Source of the DNA: Ostrinia nubilalis
Taxonomy: Eukaryota; Arthropoda; Insecta; Lepidoptera; Crambidae
Assembly (NCBI RefSeq): GCF_963855985.1
Contig: NC_087097.1
Coordinates: 2,947,001-3,011,000 of the forward strand
Direction: 5' to 3'
DNA length: 64,000 nt
How positions within the stretch are numbered: position 1 is the first letter of the stretch; every line of letters begins with the position of its first letter. The position numbers were made by a program, and so were the translations under genes. Under the pieces are notes generated by a model. The model was not told the origin of the DNA. It was given only the letters and a program-made list of their open reading frames with translations, and did not search any database. Shown piece by piece: positions 54,325 to 64,000 of the stretch.

Positions 54325-54570
54325 CTGTCACAACTCACCTCGGTACCTGTCACAACTTACCTCGGTGCTAGGAGAGTTGTGACAGAGGGAGTGGTCTAAG
54401 ATTTTGGTGATTTTCTTAGAAACCCTAATACTTTAGTTAACTTTGGTGATTGTTCTGAAAACAGAAGGAACGGCGCTACATTAATTTGTATGATTCATAG
54501 CTGTGGAATGTTTTTTGAGCGAGATATGGCCCCTAAAGTAAAAATTGTCACAACTCTCCTAGGTCTCCCC
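54325..54570. repeat. Right subterminal motif array and TIR
   Basis: CTGTCACAACTCACCTCGGT (54325), CCTGTCACAACTTACCTCGG (54347) and CTAGGAGAGTTGTGACAG (54368), then the terminal repeat at 54546-54570. Orientation alternates, as in the left end. Confidence 0.75.
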
Positions 54571-54572
54571 TA

Positions 54573-57500
54573 TATCAAACGATGCGTTATTTTTTCTGGA
54601 GTAACATTTAATGTGCATAAGGTTATAGTGCTTACAATATACTTTAAAAAAGGTAGAAATACATATTGCCGCTTCATACATTGAAAGTCGGTTCCGTAAG
54701 AGTCCATTGTGGTTTTATTCCGGTAAAAAGTGTGCAATTAATCAAACAGCAATAGTGTTTTGCAGCCTCGGGCGCTGATCTGAAGGATACAGTAATAGCC
54801 GTTTGCTTGTAGAAGATTTAAATAAAAGTTTTAACATTGTATATGGCACGATTATTCCGGTCAACAAATTTTAAATGATGAATGGGAATAACGATTTAAT
54901 ATCCATAGTGCTTTTGGTAAATCAGGCAGTTTCAAAGATAAAATTCTGAAAAAAATTCAAAAGGTGTATAGGGACCCGCAGTTTACTAAAATCACTTAAT
55001 CGGAAAACTGCTGCTATGGCTATTGCGGCTTTATTCCAGGCACCCATCGAATTATGTAGACCTCACAGGTCAAAAGTTTGGTTACCCCTGCCCTATATGC
55101 TACTAAAAAGTTACAAAACTCTTTTCCCTCAGTAAATAACTTAAATCGATACCTTTATCACAGCCGTGACATGTTTACGGTCGAGTTAATTTATGTCGTA
55201 ATTTGCGCTGAATTCGTTAGCATTAACTTCTAATCCGTAACAATAATAATATTATTACTACAACATACTTCTCACGCAATCACTCTCTAGCACGTTATAA
55301 ATAGTTACGATAAAAACAATGACGTATTATAAACGTAATAATTCCGCCATTTTTCATACAATCACGTGAATAATAAAAACGAATTAGTTATTTTTATACT
55401 CACAAATATCAAATGTAAAGAATCGCACATTTTAGTGAAGATGTGAAAAATTGGGCGGGGAAAGGGTGAAAGAAGAAAATTCAAGAAAGTGGTCAAAGTA
55501 AATAAAAATAAAAGATAAAATTTTCGTGATAACTCAAAGAAACTGGCCTCAATAAACGTTTGTTTAACTAAGTCCTAAAAACTGTTCGCGCGCGTTTTAT
55601 ATGTCTGGCTGTGATTGTCTACCAGTGGACATAGGTACTACGATCTATGTATGTATAGTCACAAGCACATCACTACACTCTATTCTTGTAAAATCGCTTT
55701 TAAACAACTTTATAAGATCTCTGACTGTAGGTGACTTGAGGTGCCTCTGACTGACTTGAGGTGCTGCCTTCTATTTCTTGACTGCACCTACGATCAAATG
55801 TGCAAAACGTTACGTGCTACGTGCGTGCGTACGTACGTGATAGGTACGTTCATTTTGTGCAGAATCTACACAGTAAAACACATACAACTTCTAAAGCTTG
55901 TAAATAAAGTATATTCTATCTTTTCCAACGTACAATCGTTAATGTTGTAGCTACAAAATAAATACTTTTCCAGCATCGATTTGCAATCGGAGCGATAACA
56001 AATTAGTCGGTCGTCTGTCGCCAGTCGATACGAGTCCGACTGTACGGTACCCGCGAATAATGCCGCACATCCATCTTGCGAATGTTACGGAGCCGCGTAT
56101 TTGGGAACACTAGTGTTCCTATTTAATACTTTACCCGTGTAAGTTTTGGTGCCCATCATTTATACGTTCTTTTGTAAAAAAATCTTTTGTCCACTTTAAA
56201 CAGAAATATTTTTATAGCGGGCAGCTTAACTTAGGATTAATTATAGCACAACCTAATAGAAATAACTGATGATCTATAATAATAATATGTCTATGTTGTG
56301 AGATATGAGATTGGTTGATAGTGGAGTCTAGTGCTGTCAAAGTATTCCAGATATAAGTAGGTAAATACCGTAATTATCTATGTAAAACTCTTCTACCTGT
56401 ATTTTTGCATGATTAAAATAGTGTTTTATTTTCCGTACCAAGTTATTTTCAATGTAACCAAAACCACAAGTATAGCTTACAAATTCTAATATTAATTTAA
56501 AAATATTTTCCTTGTATAGTTTGCAAACACGCGGCCAAGGGAAGTGTCATTTGTCTGAAACACTCTGCGGCAGTTTATTCTTTGCGTGTTTTTTCGGGAC
56601 ACCTTGACCTTCAGGACCCATCCTGGGAGCGACACTAAATTTATCTTCCTTCATACATCAACAGTGAGGATTTGTCAGTTATATTTCAAAAGTAATGTAG
56701 CTTTAGAATTGTTTAGGAGCTTTCAGGCAGTTCACAGGAAATTGTCTGAAGCACGCATGAGCTTAGAAATGTAAGGGAAAGCTCAAAGTTGGTTAAAGCC
56801 TATAAATTTTGACGTATTTTAGGCAATTCGCATTTCAGGATTAGTTTGGTTATTTTAGTTCTTTTTTGCCGCCTTAAACCCCTCCACCTACGCTAAAATT
56901 CCTGTATTATGAGTGGGCTTACCACAATAGTCCAGCGGATGAAGGAGTTTGCATTCCTCGGATCTCGAATCGGCCATTGTTGCTGTAAGTTTTACTGGGC
57001 TATATGCATGATAACTAGATGGTCTACTTATGGTTCTCTTTCTACTCCAATCAATCCAGATCACCCCAAACGCGAGCAGCCTGTCCAGAGTTCTTCAGGC
57101 TTGTAACACTGATGCTGGAGATTGGATAATTTGGTTTAGTTGATCTACCACGCTTCTACATTCCATAAGCACGTACTGTGAGATTTCTTCTGCCCGTGTA
57201 CATTTTGAAGCAGTGGCATTTCTTCTGGCTCTGTAAATTTTGAGGACAAAACTGGGGATTTAGAACAAAACTTTCAGCCAAACTGTAATCAAAACGGCTA
57301 TTCTTTTATTCAAATTTCATACCATGTTCCGGGACTGCACGTAATGCATACGAATGTAACAATAAATCAACTGCTCCAAGATCTTGGGTTGTGTTGCTCT
57401 GGATCCCCGTATCTTGTCAAGTCGCCGTGATTTAGAGCGCAGATCTTATCTACATATTGCCAATATTTGTATGAAATATTTAGCAACAATGTTTTATCGA

Positions 57501-57667
57501 TGAAACGTTTTCCAAATTTATTGGACAGCAAATTTTGTATTTCAGTGCTCTTATCATTTTGCATAGATCTAGGTAAATTTAAAACAAAGCAATAGAAGAC
57601 AGAATCACTGTATGTAGTTTATTGAAGTAAAATTTGTGCAAAAACAACCTTTGTAACTGACCCACGC
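54573..57667. other. 3-kb non-coding stretch; SINE S1 fragment at 56903-56975
   Basis: CTGTATTATGAGTGGGCTTA, CCACAATAGTCCAGCGG, then ATCTCGAATCGGCC is a degenerate S1 SINE. A (CGTA)n-like run (ACGTGCGTGCGTACGTACGT) lies at 55818-55838. No gene structure is supported. Confidence 0.4.
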
Positions 57668-58142
57668 AAAAGGGTCCGTGGCCGAGTCCCCCAGTATACG
57701 ACGCACCCGTGGTCGACGCCCCCGACTTAAATTAATTTAATATCATATTTTTTTCGGCTTTTGCACTAAGTACAGTCAAGGAAAACTAATGAAAAAACAA
57801 TGATTTTGCATGTTTACTGTTGTTATACTAACTAATGTTATTTATGTTATTATTACTAAAAATGCTGTATTTAATTTTTTGATATAAATACTTAAACTTT
57901 TATAATTTAAAATTTTATTTGTAGTTAGTTACAAAATAAAACCTATCATTTTTTGTAGGTATCACTATGGTAAAATATATTAAGCATTTATTTGTACGAT
58001 CAGTATAAATATTTATTCGTTTATAAACATTTTTGTGCCTGACTGTACATTTGATTAAAAATTGCTTCTAATCAAAATTTCACTGACCGGGGGCGTCGAC
58101 CACGGGTGCATCGAATACTGGGGGACTCAGCCACGGACCCGC
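57668..58142. mobile_element. MITE with 53-bp GC-rich inverted ends on an AT-rich interior
   Basis: GGGTCCGTGGCCGAGTCCCC, CAGTATACGACGCACCCGTG, GTCGACGCCCCCG at 57672-57724 pairs with 58088-58140 with three differences. The 360-bp interior is strongly AT-rich and has no open frame of note. Superfamily unknown; no clear target duplication. Confidence 0.85.
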
Positions 58143-58197
58143 ACAAAATACCTATCAGAGCAAAGCTTATTTATGACAAATACTTACCTATAACATA

Positions 58198-58329
58198 CGC
58201 CCGTATTCATAAACATTACTATGAGGTTTCCTAGTGCGCGTGGACGCACAGGGTGACACACGAACAAATTACAGAGTTCCATTCAACGCTGTGCGTTCGA
58301 TTTGCTGGCATCGTTTGTGAATACTGGCG
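58198..58329. mobile_element. MITE family C (CGCCCGTATTCA), copy 1
   Basis: CGCCCGTATTCATAAACATT at left and GTTTGTGAATACTGGCG at right as inverted ends; interior GTGCGCGTGGACGCACAGGG, TGACACACGAAC and ACGCTGTGCGTTCGATTTGC. Confidence 0.8.
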
Positions 58330-58866
58330 ATAATATTCACAGTTGCTACGGGTATTCTTCCATGCCTCATTTTCCTTAATTGATTGAAAACCATTACTAC
58401 AAATTAACATAACTTTTCTTAAGCTCAAGAAATCTGAGTCAACCAGATGTCCCTCGCTAATGTAATTACCGACATTTAAACTTGGACCGTAAGATTGTAT
58501 CTAAGATGGTCAGCAATTACCTGCCTGCCTTCGTATGTGTGAGAGACCCCTTTTAATCTAATATAGGGCTGCCTATCGGCCAATACCATCGCCCTACCTT
58601 TGACTACCGAAGGCGTCCATTTCGCTTCATTTTGGCCCTGAATTATCGAGGCCATTCGTAGGTCTTTATTGGGTTGACCTCGGCGTTCGTATGTTTTAAT
58701 TCGTGGGAAATATTTTCCCAACAACTGGCAAACTTTTCCCAATCCCCGCCGTCTTCGCTGCGTAATATTTTAATGCTTACATTGCCCGGTTTGTCGCCGC
58801 CCGCGAGTAGCAATTTCGCTCTCCACAATTCTCAATACTAACGTTTTGCATATTGGCACAATATAA
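58330..58866. other. Non-coding stretch, nothing recognised
   Basis: Minus-strand frames of 61 and 88 codons overlap here without recognisable motifs. I do not call a gene. Confidence 0.35.
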
Positions 58867-59051
58867 GGCTGGTTTTAGTGTCACGCGGACTGTCAGTGCG
58901 GATCGCTCCGCACAGCCGATCTGTATGAACTGCTAGGGAGCGAGCGGTTCCTCCGGACCGCATTACTCTAAAACGCTGCCTAGAAGTTCATACAGATTGG
59001 CCGTGCGGAGCGGGTCCGCACCGGACGGTACGCGTGATACTAAAATCAGCC
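58867..59051. mobile_element. Palindromic MITE with GGCTGGTTTTAG ends
   Basis: GGCTGGTTTTAGTGTCACGC, GTGCGGATCGCTCCGCAC, ATCTGTATGAACT at left mirror the right end (AGTTCATACAGATTGGCCGT, GCGGAGCGGGTCCGCAC, ACTAAAATCAGCC). Arms are about 75 bp, with further pairing inside. Confidence 0.8.
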
Positions 59052-59410
59052 GAACCAGATAAGAATATACACGATTTAGACATATATTGTTGTTTAATCC
59101 AAGACGATCGAGTACGATCATGATTCTCAGTAAACTTAGAAACAACGACTGTATTCTTGAAGTCGTTGATCCTTTAGATGGCTGACTTTCTCTACCTACG
59201 TTTGCCAAGACTTGATCTCCTAAGAACTCGTTTCGCTGGTTATACCACAAGTATACATAGACGGATTAAATCTCTTAATTACTCTCATAATCATCATCAT
59301 TAACAGATCATTTAGTATCCATTGTAAAAGCTCATGCCTTTCTTATTTATGTACCAGATAGAAGGCAATAGAGGATTTGACCCATCCCCATACTGCTGGT
59401 CTGATAGGTA

Positions 59411-59631
59411 AGGGCTCCTGCACACGACGCCACCACGGCGCCGCCACGCTACACTGTTCATACGCACCGAGTAAAACAGCCGCCGCGCCGCCACCGCGCC
59501 GTCAAAGCTTAATTTCGCTAGCGGCGCGGCGGCGGCGCGGCAGCGGTGTTTACGCGGCGCTTATAAACAGTGTAGCGGCGCGGCGACGGCGCGGCGGCGG
59601 CGCGGTAGCGGCGTCGTGTGCAGGAGCGCTA
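59411..59631. mobile_element. Very GC-rich foldback MITE (GCGGCG)n
   Basis: GGGCTCCTGCACACGACGCC and TACACTGTTCATACGC at left mirror TATAAACAGTGTAGCGGCGC and GGCGTCGTGTGCAGGAGCGC at right. The arms (about 105 bp) are full of GCCGCCGCGCC, making local GC far above the background. Open frames through it are by-products of GC richness. Confidence 0.8.
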
Positions 59632-59924
59632 AGGGTTTTCTTATCCTTCCTACCTTATGTCACTATTCCCAATAAGCACACGTGGGATTACCTGTACCTT
59701 ATTGAATGCCTTTTGGGCGCCGTTGGGAGTACGCGATATTACTCGCAGTCTATTCGAAGAGAACAAATAACGGGTAATGTAATGTAAAATGTATTGACTG
59801 AAAAACTTGCTTCGTAAAAGATATTCTTAAAAGAGATTTCTATATTTTGAAGAATGAATTTCTTGCGTATGTAGAGACAAAGACAAAATTGTAAGTTGAA
59901 AAGAATAGGTGGTCATTATGATCA

Positions 59925-60025
59925 TCATCTCAGCCATAGGACGCCCACTGCTGAAAATAGGCCTCCCCCAATGCTTTCCATGTTGCTCGGTTGGTAGCGG
60001 CCTGCGTCCAGCGCCTTCCTGAAGA
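59925..60025 (-). mobile_element. RTE-like LINE 3' end
   Basis: atcatcatctcagccatagg, acgcccactgctgaaaatag, gcctcccccaatgctttcca, gttggtagcggcctgcgtcc. About 100 bp, 5'-truncated. Confidence 0.7.
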
Positions 60026-60245
60026 AAAAGAAGAGATTGTAATAACTAGTAATTATTCCAAACATATGTCTTATTAAATACTTCGTAGACTACATACTTT
60101 TTATCGGCCGATAATTTGGGCGGACTGTTAATCAGGATGAACATGAATAGAGAAGTACGCACGCACATTACACCAATTTGGAATCGGCCGATTCCTCAAA
60201 CATATTGCAAGCCGACCAAAAGTCTTTAATCAGTGGGGAATCTTA

Positions 60246-60393
60246 CGCCCGTATTCACAAACATTACAATGAGGTCTTACAGTGCGCGTGGACGCACAGG
60301 GTGACACACGAACCAATTACAGAGCTCTATTCAACGCTGTGCGTTCGATTTGCTGCTTCACTTTTAAGCAAGCATCGTTTGTGAATACGGGCG
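60246..60393. mobile_element. MITE family C, copy 2
   Basis: CGCCCGTATTCACAAACATT and GTTTGTGAATACGGGCG as ends. Matches the copy at 58198 through the interior, with an extra about 16 bp (CTTCACTTTTAAGCAAG). 2 kb separates the two copies. Confidence 0.85.
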
Positions 60394-60794
60394 AAAGGCA
60401 TGTGAGTGAGTAAAGCGTATAAAGTATAGGCAGAAGACTTGCGAATTTCTCAAAATATAACCGCCTGAGTGAGGGTAAGATTTTTTCGCCTCTTACTACT
60501 TTACTATGGTGTTTTAATTTTGCTTACAAAATCTTAAGACTAATCATTTGACAAAGAACTTGCAGGCTTATATCTTCAACTTCCGATCTCAGATCCGGAT
60601 AAACCCATCCCACATTGACATCAATTTAATATTCCTCATCTTAGGTTTAATCTGGAGTAAAATACGCCATTTCGTGAGGCCTGACTCTTATTAACTTCCA
60701 AGTCTAGGGAGTTTAATTTACAGGAAACCCCGCTTTTATTACGAAGGTATTGTAAGCCTTCTAGCTTTTAATTGAGCGATCATTGCTTTGTATA
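60394..60794. other. Non-coding stretch, nothing recognised
   Basis: No supported feature. Confidence 0.4.
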
Positions 60795-60796
60795 TA

Positions 60797-61228
60797 CACC
60801 ACTAAATTTTTATCACCGAAAAAATTTTAACAGGTTATATAGAAACGTGTGAAATATTTAAAGCAAAAGAAAAAGAAATGTTTTTCATAAAGTTAATTTT
60901 TTTATTAAATTTTCTTTAGTCCGTATTTTACGCGTCACAGCTTTGTCACTCCGCTGCTCGCTAGAGTATCGATCTGTCTGTCTCGCTCACGCCTCGACCA
61001 CGCTTCCAGTGTTATTATTACATACTTAGCTAACTTAGACCATTTTGAATTCTAATAAGTATTACATTATCGTACGTAAATAGTGCTAGCGACGCGTGTG
61101 TCCATAAATTACCAATTTTAGGAGGAAATTTTGAGTCACTTTATTTAACTTCTTTTTTTGCACAAATGGGATCAGTATCAATAACACATTAACCAGAATT
61201 TTTTTTCGGTGATAATAATTTAGTGGTG
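60797..61228. mobile_element. Non-autonomous TIR element with TA duplications
   Basis: CACCACTAAATTTTTATCAC, CGAAAAAATTTTAAC at left and its near reverse complement at right, each flanked by TA (60795-60796 and 61229-61230). A 432-bp element without coding capacity; the TA duplication suggests the Tc1/mariner superfamily. Confidence 0.8.
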
Positions 61229-61418
61229 TATTTTATGTAGGTCTGATTAAATAAAATCTAATTAATTTATACAGGTTGTTTCCTGTAAGGTGTCAAGCCG
61301 AAACCAGGTGATAGGTTTAACCAAGTAGGTTAACAAAGTAGATTAATGACCAAATTCGTAACTTTTGAAAATGGCAAAACATTATCAAAAGTGAGGACAA
61401 GCATGAGGAGTGTAGGTA

Positions 61419-61446
61419 CATAGTCATAGTCATAGTCATAGTCATA
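61419..61446. repeat. (CATAGT)n hexanucleotide run
   Basis: Four tandem CATAGT units followed by CATATATGTTTATTGCATCA; a hexamer run beside a TTTATTGCA word is seen at LINE 3' ends in Lepidoptera, here in reverse orientation. Class uncertain. Confidence 0.6.
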
Positions 61447-61714
61447 TATGTTTATTGCATCATGTTGGTACATTTGGATCTTAAATAATAATATAGAGTC
61501 CCAAACATGACCCTCTTTTGATAATTTATAGGTATAGGTACCTATACATTATAAGTACATAAAAATATTAAAATCTAAATTATCAAAATAGCAATATTAC
61601 AGACAATTGCTTAGGTATATTTATTTATTTATCTAGAGTTGAGATTAAAAAATTCTTTTAGCGTGTAGAAACATTTACTTAGTACCCATTCTTTTAATTT
61701 TTCACAAAACAAAT

Positions 61715-61790
61715 TATTTGCCTCTGGTAAATTTGTGAGGTCCGTGCTCCTGCAGTGGATACTAAATGACCTGATGATGATGATGGAAAT
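61715..61790 (+). mobile_element. LINE-like 3' end, family L5, with (GATGAT) tail
   Basis: TTTGCCTCTGGTAAATTTGT, CGTGCTCCTGCAGTGGATAC, TAAATGACCTGATGATGATG. The clearest of the three copies. A stray TTTGCCTGTGGTAAATTATT at 62589 is a fragment of the same family. Confidence 0.65.
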
Positions 61791-63072
61791 AAGGAATGAG
61801 TACTGATTTAATGAAAAACTAAAGGCACGAACTATACTGTATACTTTAAAAGGGTAATAATATATTGAAATCAGTATATTTGTTTAAGACCACACTAACA
61901 CCTATCTCTTTCAATTACAGCGTCATCAATATCATTATAACACCCATTTATCATTCGTAATGATGATTGTCGTGTCCGATCATTTTGCAATGAGTCAAGC
62001 CACACCGGACAACAATTGATGTTTTACCGTTAAATATTTAATCCGTGGTTCCGTCAGTCAGCATCAGCAAACCAAATGTGCATTGTGTGATTAATCAATT
62101 TAAATGTATCCGAGAAAACTGATATGTAGGATTTACTATTCAGTTTCAAGCTTTCTTTGCCAATACGAAATTAAGATTTAGAAAATAATTTTAAACATTG
62201 CTCTACAGTTTCGCCAAAATAAGTACCGATTACATTAGATTAATTATTATTCATTTTAAAATTTCATTCTATGATAAGTATAGTTCTGGCAGAGTATATT
62301 AATAAAATAAAGATTTCCATAAGTTGGTACCTTCTTATTTTTCGCACAAAAATAACAAATCAGACGTATTATGTTTTCCGCACATACTTAGGCGTCGGCA
62401 GAACGGCCATATGGAAAATTAAGCAATCGCGTAAAACCTGTTCGGCCTTACAGGCACCTAGACGTTGCGATCGAAAAAACACACCCGTGTGTGTTTTCAG
62501 CAGTGATCGTGAAAAACACCACTCCCACTCTAAGGGACTAAGGGACAAAGAACAGCGTTCAAACACCCCTGCTTACTTACTTAGGCCAAATCCACCATTT
62601 GCCTGTGGTAAATTATTAAATAATTTACTAGAAATCGAATGAACTTTAAAAGAAAGGCCGGACAATACCGTAAAAAGCCAAACATGTCCGGCTAAAGCCG
62701 GACACCTGGCAACCCTAGGTGCAGCCATGTATACCTAGGGCGAATGTATGCCAGAAATGGACTTTAAACCAAAAGCTCTTTTATTCCAGTACAAAAATCT
62801 GGCTCGACGTGTTAAGAGGGATCGCGCCCGCTAAGTGATATAAGCCTCTAAGCTTATAGCTAAACAAAATAACAACCGGCTGCTGTGTTTCATCTATTTT
62901 TAGGAGTCTGTTTTTACACAGGCTTTGGAGAAAATTATGTTTCGGTTTAATCAGAAATTATTTAAAATAGGATAGATCTCAAACTCAAGGGTGTTTCTAG
63001 GCTCTACAAGTTGATGACATTTGACATTTTAAAATTTAAAAAAATCAATAGAATTCTTTATTTATAGGAATC
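61791..63072. other. Non-coding stretch with a TGTCCGGCT palindrome near 62670
   Basis: ACATGTCCGGCTAAAGCCGG, ACACCTGGCAACCCTAGG at 62682-62719 is a local palindrome; the CTGGCAACCCTA word resembles ends of some DNA transposons, but no partner terminus was found. The 123-codon frame at 62271-62642 has no motif. Confidence 0.35.
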
Positions 63073-63279
63073 TACCCTACATTGTCCACATTCCACCAGC
63101 TCGCACTAAAGGATTCGTTAATTCTTTGCGAACAGCTAGGGACTGGATTCGTTGCCTGTTGCTGTCTTACCCGAACATTATAATCTGGGCCTTTTCAAGG
63201 CGAGAGTGTATAGATACTTACAGGGCAGATATGTACCATGATAGACAGCATCTCACTTAACATCAGGTGCGATTGCGGC
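63073..63279 (+). mobile_element. LINE 3' end, family L2
   Basis: ACATTGTCCACATTCCACCA, CTGGATTCGTTGCCTGTTGC, TGGGCCTTTTCAAGGCGAGA, GATACTTACAGGGCAGATAT, GCATCTCACTTAACATCAGG. The coding end (LFKARV type) is shifted by a lost base near 63145, so it is a dead copy. Confidence 0.7.
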
Positions 63280-63498
63280 TTTCGATGAAACTTCGGACCT
63301 TTTCTCAAGGTTTCGTCCAATAAATCGGCTTTTCGGCTACCTTCTGGCATTTGACTATGCGAAGTCGAAAATACAGTGAAGTAATCATCGTTAACCTTCC
63401 ACGATGATCCAGACAGGTAATCATGGTTTAGGATTATGCAGGTGGCTACTTTAGGGTTTAGTGGGCTTAGAGGCTGACAGCGGGTAGCGCCACTCGCT

Positions 63499-63648
63499 AA
63501 GAGACTCTACATAACCCCTTATACTCTGGGAAAAGGGATACAGGATTCTAGCGAAAAGGCATTGGCATGCGAAAAGACTCTTGCAAACCTCTTATACCCT
63601 GGGCTAGGGGTGGCGTAAAAGATTCTTAAGCAAAAAATACATTGACGG
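63499..63648. repeat. Diverged tandem duplication, about 73-77 bp
   Basis: Unit 1 has AGACTCTACATAACCCCTTA, TACTCTGGG, GATTCTAGC; unit 2 has AGACTCTTGCAAACCTCTTA, TACCCTGGG, GATTCTTAAGC. Same order, moderate divergence. Confidence 0.6.
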
Positions 63649-63919
63649 GAATGGGAAAGGCTGTCAGTTCGATAGCAAAATACTTGTCCCGGTGCATCTT
63701 TGACATACCTTTACCTATTTTACATTTAAAGAGTCCTTCTGCATAGTTCCTCTATGAAAAATCTGAATTCAGCATGGGCACAGCCAAATTACTTCCATTG
63801 CTGGACAGTGGGCTCTCGCAAGGATGTCTACAACGATCGGTTTGACGTTCACCAGATCACCGGCTCACCACCGGTAGTGGGAGGTCAGCCAACCCTGGTT
63901 AAAAAGAGCTATGTTCTAT

Positions 63920-64000
63920 ACGGGACTATTCCCACCTCTCGTTCCCACCGCTGCAACTCCTGTGTAGCCAGGATCTACAGCTTGACCGCAAATAAAAAAC
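63920..64000 (+). repeat. Repeat family R3, cut by the window end
   Basis: ACGGGACTATTCCCACCTCT, CGTTCCCACCGCTGCAACTC, CAGGATCTACAGCTTGACCG, AATAAAAAAC. Near-identical to 41568-41658. Confidence 0.6.

Larger units (their letters stand above)
47856..54570. mobile_element. TIR-bounded DNA element, 6.7 kb, host to a LINE insertion
   Basis: A 25-bp sequence beginning GGGGAGACCTAGGAGAG stands at 47856-47880 and, as its exact reverse complement, at 54546-54570; both are flanked outward by TA. A further GTTTG just outside each TA-side also pairs, so the repeat may be longer with a small indel. The word GAGTTGTGACAG or a near copy recurs at both ends (47871, 47884, 48236, 48250 inverted; 54325 inverted, 54350 inverted, 54373). 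Terminal plus subterminal repeat arrays are typical of cut-and-paste DNA transposons, where they bind transposase. Apart from one possible exon, no transposase is recognised in the about 0.6 kb left at each end. Superfamily unknown. Confidence 0.7.

Noticed and set aside
55200..57660. Possible LTR retrotransposon or virus-like remnant
   Set aside because: I looked for protease, integrase or envelope motifs and for direct terminal repeats and found none.
59377..59787. 136-codon open frame rich in Arg and Ala
   Set aside because: It runs through a GC-rich palindromic MITE where stop codons are rare by composition; the peptide is low-complexity.

Overview
The window looks like nuclear DNA from a moth or butterfly (Lepidoptera). 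The basis is the repeat content: several 3' ends of the RTE-like LINE family with the 'catcatcat...cagccacaggacgtcc...aggcctcccccaatg' signature, Helitron-like short repeats ending in CTAG(T) next to (ACAG)n, tRNA-derived SINEs, and many small palindromic MITEs. The background is AT-rich with no long open frames. I found no convincing host protein-coding gene, rRNA or functional tRNA. Nearly everything that can be named is a transposable element or a relic of one.

Region by region. 1-11 kb: MITEs, hairpins, a 0.8-kb foldback element, two SINEs and LINE 3' ends. 11.2-12.8 kb (minus strand): remnant of a Helitron Rep/helicase gene that has lost its middle, with recognisable splice sites and a tRNA-derived SINE inside one intron. 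13-37 kb: scattered Helitron-like repeats, LINE 3' ends (one with an internal inversion), copies of a GGCTGAGTTGCACCA MITE, a hAT MITE with a perfect 8-bp target duplication, and small tandem duplications. 37.5-38.4 kb: a whole but dead mariner-like element whose catalytic spacing fits DD41D. 39-47 kb: more SINE, LINE and MITE copies, including one MITE inserted into another.

47.86-54.57 kb is the most structured part. Two 25-bp perfect terminal inverted repeats, each next to TA, enclose 6.7 kb. A GAGTTGTGACAG-type motif recurs near both ends, once as a perfect 37-bp palindrome. Inside lies a GC-rich jockey-type LINE on the minus strand, with a gag-like ORF1 and an endonuclease/reverse transcriptase ORF2 overlapping at TAATG and a poly(A) tail; its ORF2 is uninterrupted. 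54.6-64 kb: further MITEs, several with long or GC-rich inverted repeats, and LINE 3' ends.

The elements interact mainly by nesting (LINE in a TIR element, SINE in a Helitron intron, MITE in MITE, RTE fragment in MITE). Coordinates of degenerate repeats are approximate, and all family names rest on visible motifs and termini, not on database comparison.
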